Translations under genes and position numbers: made by a program
The notes under the pieces: model-generated
What the model was told of the DNA's origin: nothing
Databases searched by the model: none
The model's input: only the letters and a program-made list of their open reading frames with translations
Shown here: positions 23,153 to 28,231 of the stretch, piece after piece
How positions within the stretch are numbered: the first letter of the stretch is position 1
How the letters are laid out: every line of letters begins with the position of its first letter
DNA from: Aliivibrio_A kagoshimensis
GTDB taxonomy: Bacteria > Pseudomonadota > Gammaproteobacteria > Enterobacterales > Vibrionaceae
Assembly: GCF_050337105.1 (NCBI RefSeq)
Contig: NZ_JAKJSQ010000052.1
Location: 1 to 28,231 of the forward strand
DNA length: 28,231 nucleotides
Direction: 5' to 3'

Positions 23153-24160
23153 ATGAGTACAACAAGACGACAGTTTCTGCGTAATTGCGGCTTAGTGGGT
23201 GCAGTTACGGCAGGAAGCAGCATTATCCCGGGCATGGCATTTGCTCAATCAGGGCCTATTCGTAAAGAGCTGACCATGTACGGCCCTCCGGTTGGGCTCT
23301 CTGTGCCACTCGCTTATGCTGCCGAAACAAGCTCACTATCTGGCATGGTTGGTAAACTGAATTTTGATACGTATCGCAATCCTGATGTGCTAAGAACCAA
23401 CTTTGTTACTAACCGCTGGGAACTAGCAGGCACCCCCAGTTACATTGCGGCCAATTTGTATAATAAAGGGCTAAAAGTACGCTTGATGAACATGATGACT
23501 TGGGGGCTGTTGTACATCATCTCAGTAGATGAAACGGTCTCAACGATAGAAGATTTTAAAGATCAAGATGTAGTCATGCCATTCAAAGGTGACATGCCTG
23601 ATCTGGTGTTCCAACATATCGCTAAAGAGAAAGGCATGATGGTGGATAAAGATTATCGCCTCAATTATGTCAGCTCTCCTTTTGAAGGGTTACAGCTGGT
23701 GTTATCTGGTCGAGCAAAACACGCGGTACTGCCAGAGCCTGCAGCAACAGCGGCAATATTGAAAGGGTTAAAATCTGCCAAGAAAATCACACGTGCCATT
23801 AACTTGCAAGATGAGTGGGGGAAAGTGACTGGAGGTCCTGCCCGTATTCCTCAAGCAGGAATAATGATTGCGGACAGCCTACTTGATGACATTCCAGAGT
23901 TGCCAGATCGCCTAAATTCGGCCCTCAAACGTTCGACTGACTGGGCGGTAAATAATCCAACCAGTGCAGGTCGACTGGGTGAGATCTATATGAATTTAAA
24001 AGCTCCGATCATTGAGCGTTCTATTCCTTTTTGTAACTTGACCTTAGAGAAAGCCAAAGATATTCAATCTGAAATTGAAGCCTTCTATTCGATACTTGCT
24101 GAATCAAACCCAAGCATCATTGGCGGTAAGCTGCCCGATAATGATTTCTACTTAGGGTAG
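23153..24160 (+). CDS. ABC transporter solute-binding protein, Tat-exported
   Basis: A 335-aa periplasmic binding protein of the NMT1/TauA/SsuA-like type, which binds small organic anions or metabolites. The N-terminus TTRRQFLRNCG is a twin-arginine signal (R5, R6), followed by a mildly hydrophobic stretch and cleavage after AFA (31), so the protein is probably exported folded. Two-lobe features are ELTMYGPPVGLSVPLAYA near the mature start, ELAGTPSYIAANL near 94 and GRAKHAVLPEPAA near 186, which match the ligand-facing loops of this family. It follows the outer-membrane gene by 10 nt with AAGGGA as ribosome site. The permease and ATPase follow after a hairpin. The ligand cannot be read from the sequence. 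Confidence 0.85.
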   Translation: MSTTRRQFLRNCGLVGAVTAGSSIIPGMAFAQSGPIRKELTMYGPPVGLSVPLAYAAETSSLSGMVGKLNFDTYRNPDVLRTNFVTNRWELAGTPSYIAANLYNKGLKVRLMNMMTWGLLYIISVDETVSTIEDFKDQDVVMPFKGDMPDLVFQHIAKEKGMMVDKDYRLNYVSSPFEGLQLVLSGRAKHAVLPEPAATAAILKGLKSAKKITRAINLQDEWGKVTGGPARIPQAGIMIADSLLDDIPELPDRLNSALKRSTDWAVNNPTSAGRLGEIYMNLKAPIIERSIPFCNLTLEKAKDIQSEIEAFYSILAESNPSIIGGKLPDNDFYLG

Positions 24161-24196
24161 ACTTTTCTAAGCTAAATATTGCCAACGTAAGCTTCT

Positions 24197-24220
24197 CCCC
24201 CTTTCTCATAGAGAGGGGGG
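24197..24220 (+). other. Intercistronic hairpin between binding protein and permease genes
   Basis: CCCCC (24197-24201) pairs with the run of G at 24215-24220, extended with one bulge by CTC and GAG around an ATA loop. It lies in the 86-bp gap and has no T-run. Such GC-rich hairpins after binding-protein genes are known to stabilise the upstream message so that more binding protein than membrane protein is made. Confidence 0.55.
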
Positions 24221-24246
24221 ATATTAAAACAGGAAAAATTATCTAA

Positions 24247-25023
24247 ATGGATTGGCTTAACCGTGTTTTCCACTACCTTTGGAGCGGATTTGGCGCTCTG
24301 GCCAGTATTCTGGTCTTTTTTGCATTTTGGGACTATGGAAATCATCTCTACGGTGACTTTATCTTGCCTTCCCCCCAAACATCGATAGCCAGATTATTAG
24401 AGCTGTTTGAAACCGGTAAAGCAGGTGAATACCTCTGGATCACTACCTATCGCGCACTGCTTGGTTTTGGGTTTGCCATCACTGTAGGCAGTCTGCTCGG
24501 CACACTTTCTGGCTTATCCATCACCCTATCAATGGCAGTGAGGCCTTTGGTGACCATTCTTATCGGCATACCGCCAATTGCATGGATTGTGCTTGCACTG
24601 CTTTGGTTTGGCGCTGATGACAACACCCCGATTTTCACCATCGCGGTGACTACACTGCCGATTACTTTTGCAGCGGGCGTTCAAGGGGCAAGGACACTTG
24701 ATAAGCGACTGACTGAAATGGCGAGAAGTTTTGGTTCATCAAGATGGCTGTTATTCACTGATGTGCAACTGCCTCACATTCTCTCTTACCTATTCCCATC
24801 TTGGGTAACCGCACTCGGCACCTGCTGGAAGGTGGTGGTCATGGCTGAGTTACTTTCAAGCAATACCGGTGTCGGCGCTGGATTAGCAACTGCTAGAGTC
24901 AACATTGATACCCCAGCAACCATGGCTTGGATTGTCGCAATAGTCACCACGCTGCTCATTGCTGAATATGGCGTACTTGAACCCATTAAACGCAGAATGG
25001 AGAGATGGCGTGAAGCAAACTAA
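24247..25023 (+). CDS. ABC transporter permease (TauC/SsuC-like)
   Basis: A 258-aa inner-membrane permease with about six hydrophobic helices. The cytoplasmic EAA loop, which docks the ATPase, is visible as EMARSFGSSRWLLFTDVQLP near 157-176, and the following helices carry WKVVVMAELL and the GVGAGL turn typical of the sulfonate/taurine/nitrate-type permeases. It forms the channel for the ligand of the preceding binding protein. The ATG has AGGA about 10 nt upstream. Its last 14 nt overlap the ATPase gene. Confidence 0.9.
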   Translation: MDWLNRVFHYLWSGFGALASILVFFAFWDYGNHLYGDFILPSPQTSIARLLELFETGKAGEYLWITTYRALLGFGFAITVGSLLGTLSGLSITLSMAVRPLVTILIGIPPIAWIVLALLWFGADDNTPIFTIAVTTLPITFAAGVQGARTLDKRLTEMARSFGSSRWLLFTDVQLPHILSYLFPSWVTALGTCWKVVVMAELLSSNTGVGAGLATARVNIDTPATMAWIVAIVTTLLIAEYGVLEPIKRRMERWREAN

Positions 25024-25759
25024 ATACCTGAAAATATCTGATTTAACCCACTCCTTTGAACAGAAAAAAGTATTGGACAATATCAACTTGGACCTGCGTC
25101 AAGGGCAAGTCATCGCCATTGTCGGTCGTTCAGGCTGTGGGAAATCTACCCTGTTAAATCTCATCGCGAATCTGATTGAATTAGAGCAAGGCAACATCGT
25201 CAATGATTTCTCAACGGCCATCTTATTTCAGGATACGCGCCTGCTGCCTTGGAAAAATGCCCGTGAAAACATCGGCTGGGGGTTAAAAGCCAGTGGTATT
25301 GAACATAAAGCACGAAACGACATAGCCCATAAGCTCGCCGGTGAAGTGGGATTAAACCAACAAGACCTAAACAAGTATCCCCATGAACTTAGCGGAGGAA
25401 TGAAGCAAAGAGTGGCAATGGCCCGCGCGTTCGCTGTGCGTCCTGAGTTACTTCTTTTAGATGAGCCCTTTAGCGCTCTAGATATTGGTTTGAAAGAAGA
25501 TCTTTACCAACACCTAATCGCCGAAATAGAACAACGAAACCTCACGGTTCTGTTTATTACTCATGACCTGATGGAAGCGGTTAAACTGGCCGATGAAATT
25601 CTGGTACTGAGCGACAATCCTGGACGAGAGGCATACCGCTATCTCTCTGACACACCCAGGAAAAGCAGAGATCAAGACTATGTATACCAAACAGCGATGA
25701 ATTTACTCAACGTGGATGCGGTTAAGCTTGCTTTTCAAACCGGAGTACACAATGCGTAA
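25010..25759 (+). CDS. ABC transporter ATP-binding protein (TauB/SsuB-like)
   Basis: A 249-aa ATPase energising the importer. From the GTG at 25010: Walker A GRSGCGKST (39-47), Q-loop LFQDTRLLPW (72-81), signature LSGGMKQRVAMARA (127-140), Walker B LLLLDEPFSALD (147-158) and the switch H185 in FITHD. The QDTRLLPW form is typical of nitrate/sulfonate/taurine-type ATPases. The GTG is chosen over an upstream TTG (24959) because GGAGAG lies 5 nt before it and it gives the usual N-terminal length; it overlaps the permease gene by 14 nt. Confidence 0.92.
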   Translation: MKQTKYLKISDLTHSFEQKKVLDNINLDLRQGQVIAIVGRSGCGKSTLLNLIANLIELEQGNIVNDFSTAILFQDTRLLPWKNARENIGWGLKASGIEHKARNDIAHKLAGEVGLNQQDLNKYPHELSGGMKQRVAMARAFAVRPELLLLDEPFSALDIGLKEDLYQHLIAEIEQRNLTVLFITHDLMEAVKLADEILVLSDNPGREAYRYLSDTPRKSRDQDYVYQTAMNLLNVDAVKLAFQTGVHNA

Positions 25760-26939
25760 TTGGACTAAGATAACCAACCCCTCCTCCCCGTTATATCTCT
25801 GTGGTTTTCGGCCATTTTTCCTGCTCACTGCGGGTTATTCTGCCTTACTGCTGTTGGGCTTGATACTGCAATTCAGCATAACGTATACACTTTGGCATCC
25901 ACCAACGCCGTTCTGGTTTGTCCATGAACTGCTGTTTGGCGTTAGTCTTGCCATGTTAGCAGGGTTCCTATTAACTGCTTTTCCCGCGTGGACTGACTCA
26001 TTAAGAGTGAAATCAACTCAATTGCAGAGGCTCGTTCTCTGTTGGCTTATGGCAAGAGTCAGCATGGGTTGTGCCACTATAATCACGATGTTTCCCACCA
26101 TTGTTTTTAACGTACTTTTTTTTGTTTTACTGCTCAGCGCCTTAGCACCTGCTGTTCGTGATAAAAGATACCAACGTCACCGTCTCTTCTTCTATCAACT
26201 GTTATTGTATTTTTTCGTCATGTTGTCAGGCTATTGGTTCTGGATGACAGGGGATAAACATCAAACGCTTGCTATCTTGCACACCGGTGTCGGAGTGTTG
26301 ATTATCCTACTATTAACAATACTGAGTCGCCTATCGATGGTGGTCGTCAATCATGCACTTTTGAAATATGGAGAAACAACACAAAAACACCTTGCTAAAC
26401 CGCCAAGGCGTAACTTCGCCATCGGGATCATTATCTGTTATTTGACGGCTAACTGGTGGCTTCCACAAAGCTCGATAGCGGGATGGTTAGCCCTTGCTTG
26501 CGCCGCATCTGTTCTCAACATACTGAATGATTGGCATCTAACCAAAGCGTGGCGAGATCTCTACTACCAAATTGGCTACTCTATCTACGTACTAATAGCA
26601 GCTGCTTTTGCACTGATTGGCATTAATAATATTTGGTCGCTATCGACTGTAAATATAGATGTCACATGGCTGTTTAGTGGTCCTATTGGCTTAGCCATTG
26701 CGTTAATCATGTTAGTCGTGGGGCAAAAACACAGTGGCCACCAGTTAGAGTATGGAGTGGCAATAAAATGGCTAATGTTATCCGTGTGGGTTTTTGCACT
26801 ATCTACCCTTTTTACAATATCTAATCTATGGCTACCCCTTATTATTGCCAGTTGCAGTGCAATGCTAAGTGCGATCCTCTATCTTCATCTGAATTGGAAA
26901 ACACACTCACGGCCAAGGTGTGATGGAAAAGAGGGATAA
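25752..26939 (+). CDS. NnrS-like haem/copper membrane protein
   Basis: A 395-aa, roughly 12-helix inner-membrane protein. The N-terminal GFRPFFLLTAGYSAL, WHPPTPFWFVHELLFGVSLAMLAGFLLTAFPAWT (residues 48-81, with H49 and H58-E59) are the NnrS family signature; the usual P-N-W-T is P-A-W-T here. NnrS proteins bind haem and copper and protect vibrios and others against nitric oxide and iron-nitrosyl complexes. The ATG at 25752 is chosen because GGAG stands 6 nt upstream; it overlaps the ATPase stop by 8 nt. Ending a Fur-controlled import operon is unusual for NnrS, more often placed with NO-responsive genes, and suggests a role in handling the imported metal or ligand at the membrane. The C-terminal half is divergent, so the name is a family assignment only. 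Confidence 0.8.
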   Translation: MRNWTKITNPSSPLYLCGFRPFFLLTAGYSALLLLGLILQFSITYTLWHPPTPFWFVHELLFGVSLAMLAGFLLTAFPAWTDSLRVKSTQLQRLVLCWLMARVSMGCATIITMFPTIVFNVLFFVLLLSALAPAVRDKRYQRHRLFFYQLLLYFFVMLSGYWFWMTGDKHQTLAILHTGVGVLIILLLTILSRLSMVVVNHALLKYGETTQKHLAKPPRRNFAIGIIICYLTANWWLPQSSIAGWLALACAASVLNILNDWHLTKAWRDLYYQIGYSIYVLIAAAFALIGINNIWSLSTVNIDVTWLFSGPIGLAIALIMLVVGQKHSGHQLEYGVAIKWLMLSVWVFALSTLFTISNLWLPLIIASCSAMLSAILYLHLNWKTHSRPRCDGKEG

Positions 26940-26943
26940 GAAA

Positions 26944-26960
26944 GGGCGCTAAATGCGCCC
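26944..26960. terminator. Bidirectional terminator between convergent operons
   Basis: GGGCGC (26944-26949) pairs perfectly with GCGCCC (26955-26960) around a 5-nt loop. On the minus strand it is followed by TTTCTT, ending the cupin operon; on the plus strand it follows the NnrS-like stop by 4 nt with a weak tail. Confidence 0.75.
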
Positions 26961-26984
26961 AGGTTCGTCATCACAAACGTTTAT

Positions 26985-27308
26985 TTATTTAGGTTCTCGC
27001 AAAAGATAGAGCATTAACTTAAGTGGCGTTTTAGCAACGATACTGTGTGGCAGATGAGCATCCATCAAAACCCACGCTCCGGTTTTGAGTTCTTTCACCT
27101 CTTTATCGAGTGTAAAAGTACATTCACCAGCCAAAACCTGTGCTATCGCAGGCACAGAAGCCGTGTGCTCGCTCATCTCCTCGCCATCAGCAAAGCCGAA
27201 GATAACCCCTCTCATACGAGCGCTTTTATATACAGGACAACTGGTAATCCCCGCTTTAGGAATGTCCACCTCTGAGGCCAAATCTTCGTACAATGTATAT
27301 TCAAACAT
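26985..27308 (-). CDS. Small cupin-domain protein
   Basis: A 107-aa single-domain cupin. The first metal-binding box is seen as GEEMSEHTASVPAIAQVLAGE (E44, H48 as candidate ligands) and the second as DAHLPHSI (H85, H88), the usual G-x5-H...P-x6-G / H-x-x-H layout. Such proteins may be dioxygenases, isomerases or mere metal-dependent sensors, so no activity is claimed. The ATG at 27308 is favoured: AGAGG lies 10 nt upstream and it overlaps the methyltransferase stop by 8 nt, while an ATG at 27317 is only 1 nt from that ribosome site. It is the last gene of the leftward unit and ends before a terminator. Confidence 0.8.
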   Translation of the reverse strand: MFEYTLYEDLASEVDIPKAGITSCPVYKSARMRGVIFGFADGEEMSEHTASVPAIAQVLAGECTFTLDKEVKELKTGAWVLMDAHLPHSIVAKTPLKLMLYLLREPK

Positions 27309-28116
27309 GATCGTCATGCCTCTTTTTCGCCACTAACGTAATGGCCGACAAGTTATCTTTATGCTGTCTAAATACCTTTCGCATATCGAAAACACGTCTT
27401 CTCGCTTCTGGTTTCAACACAATATTTTTAACTACCTTCAAAAAGCCTCCTATGCCCTCATCCGCAATCATGCGCCTTGGTTCAAGTAAGTGCATCGGTG
27501 CTATGGCTTCAAACTCTATCTCAAAGCCATTTTCTTCCATCAGCTGTTTCCACTCTGCTGGTGTAATAGGTTTAGCTTGGTGTTGAATGGTTTTAGAAAT
27601 GTCTTTTTGAACTGATCGTTTGGTCTCTTCATCAACGCCGTCAGGAGAAATACAGAGTTCATGAATGCCATATCGTCCACCAGTCGTCAGAATACGTGCT
27701 GCTTCCGCAATAATTTCATTTTTACGCACATCCGATTGCATGGTTAACATCGCTTCCCCATAAACGACCGTTGCAACTGAATCGTCTAATCCTGTCTCTT
27801 GTGCGTTGCCCACTTTACACGTTTGATTATTTCCATTGAGGTAAGAGCGAACAATCTCAGCGGCTTGCTCATTTTGCTCAACAGCCGTATAGCTCTCAGG
27901 TGAATGTTGCAGACACAAACGAGCTGTATAGCCCATTCCGGGAGCAAATTCGACCACCTTATCTCGAGAGTTAATAGCTAATCCGGTCAACATTTTTTGA
28001 GTTAACGCTTTACCTCCCGGACGTAATACCTTTTTCCCCAGTTGCGCTAACACCCAATGACCTGGTGTTTTAGACACAGCACGATTCTCATTAGGCATTG
28101 CTAACTTTTCAGACAT
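27301..28116 (-). CDS. SAM-dependent methyltransferase
   Basis: A 271-aa class I methyltransferase. Motif I VEFAPGMGYTAR (55-66) binds S-adenosylmethionine, AVEQNEQAAE near 79-88 supplies the acidic residue for the ribose, and TVVYGEAMLTM near 117-127 is motif IV-like. The C-terminal third (170-271) is helical and basic, perhaps the substrate part. The ATG at 28116 is chosen over an upstream frame start at 28182: AGGAG lies 5 nt before it, and the upstream part overlaps a better small gene in another frame. The substrate is unknown. It lies 8 nt after a 27-aa membrane peptide gene and overlaps a cupin gene, so the three probably form one unit. Confidence 0.88.
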   Translation of the reverse strand: MSEKLAMPNENRAVSKTPGHWVLAQLGKKVLRPGGKALTQKMLTGLAINSRDKVVEFAPGMGYTARLCLQHSPESYTAVEQNEQAAEIVRSYLNGNNQTCKVGNAQETGLDDSVATVVYGEAMLTMQSDVRKNEIIAEAARILTTGGRYGIHELCISPDGVDEETKRSVQKDISKTIQHQAKPITPAEWKQLMEENGFEIEFEAIAPMHLLEPRRMIADEGIGGFLKVVKNIVLKPEARRRVFDMRKVFRQHKDNLSAITLVAKKRHDDHV

Positions 28117-28124
28117 ATCTGCTC

Positions 28125-28208
28125 CTACGCAAACAAAGCAACAGGAACAAAAAACATGAGTAGCGCAAGTAAGGTGATCCACCTAAATCCGAAGCTTATT
28201 CTGTTCAT
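28125..28208 (-). CDS. 27-aa single-helix membrane peptide
   Basis: A short open frame found by reading the minus strand at the right edge. It encodes a 27-residue peptide: a polar start MNRISFGFRW, then one hydrophobic helix ITLLALLMFFVPVALFA to the C-terminus. The ATG at 28208 has AAAGGA with a 5-nt spacer, a strong ribosome site, and the stop (TAG) lies 8 nt before the methyltransferase ATG, whose own ribosome site AGGAG overlaps that stop. Coupling to the next gene and a textbook one-helix composition argue that it is real. I do not recognise it; it could be a regulatory or accessory membrane peptide, or a leader that couples translation. The promoter is outside the window. Confidence 0.65.
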   Translation of the reverse strand: MNRISFGFRWITLLALLMFFVPVALFA

Positions 28209-28231
28209 ATCAGTCCTTTATCATTTAGATA

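Noticed and set aside
24959..25009. Upstream TTG start for the ABC ATPase
   Set aside because: The GTG at 25010 has GGAGAG 5 nt upstream and gives the normal N-terminus; the longer form would overlap the permease by 65 nt.
25716..25751. Longer N-terminus for the NnrS-like protein
   Set aside because: The ATG at 25752 has GGAG at 6 nt and begins right at the ATPase stop; the upstream residues lie within the ATPase gene.
28117..28182. Longer N-terminus of the methyltransferase (cysteine-rich)
   Set aside because: AGGAG lies 5 nt before the ATG at 28116, and the region encodes a better small membrane peptide in another frame.

Overview
The window looks like a Vibrio-type gammaproteobacterium (Vibrionaceae). 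The base composition is AT-rich. The concentrative nucleoside transporter aligns closely, with identical numbering at its binding site, to the Vibrio cholerae transporter vcCNT as I remember it. The YbiT, SufABCDSE, DeoD and NrdHIEF proteins are all of gammaproteobacterial type. There are two ambiguous bases (positions 603 and 12072), each inside a coding region. I see no tRNA, rRNA, CRISPR array or complete insertion sequence.

Left end (1-3760) is accessory-looking: a small two-repeat protein of a kind common in phage and homing-endonuclease contexts, a secreted protein of unknown function, and a transposase-like protein with an InsA-type zinc ribbon that has its own promoter but no visible insertion-sequence ends.

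Nucleoside region (3763-9444): two divergent operons face each other across a 289-bp spacer with a near-perfect CRP site. Leftward are nupC, an adenosine-deaminase-family gene and a 57-aa XapX-type membrane protein. Rightward are deoD, mtnA and a class II (fuculose-phosphate-type) aldolase. Together they could import purine nucleosides, remove the base, isomerise (5-deoxy)ribose-1-phosphate and cleave the product to DHAP plus a short aldehyde. MtnA stands here without the rest of the methionine salvage genes, so it probably serves this route. Substitutions in the transporter and phosphorylase binding sites bear on the substrate.

Then come ybiT (ABC-F ATPase, TTG start, structured leader) and a small DUF2007-like protein with a RanBP2-type zinc finger.

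Iron/oxidative-stress region (11645-26960): the Fe-S assembly operon sufABCDSE (leftward) is divergent from the class Ib ribonucleotide reductase operon nrdHIEF (rightward), with one Fur-box-like palindrome next to each promoter. After nrdF a third Fur box precedes an operon for an OprC-like outer-membrane barrel that seems to lack a normal plug, a Tat-exported solute-binding protein, an ABC permease and ATPase, and a divergent NnrS-like membrane protein. All are probably switched on by iron starvation. The substrate of the uptake system is unknown; this operon and the nucleoside route are the two best candidates for undescribed biology.

Right end (26944-28231): a convergent terminator, then a leftward unit encoding an unannotated 27-aa membrane peptide, a SAM-dependent methyltransferase and a small cupin.
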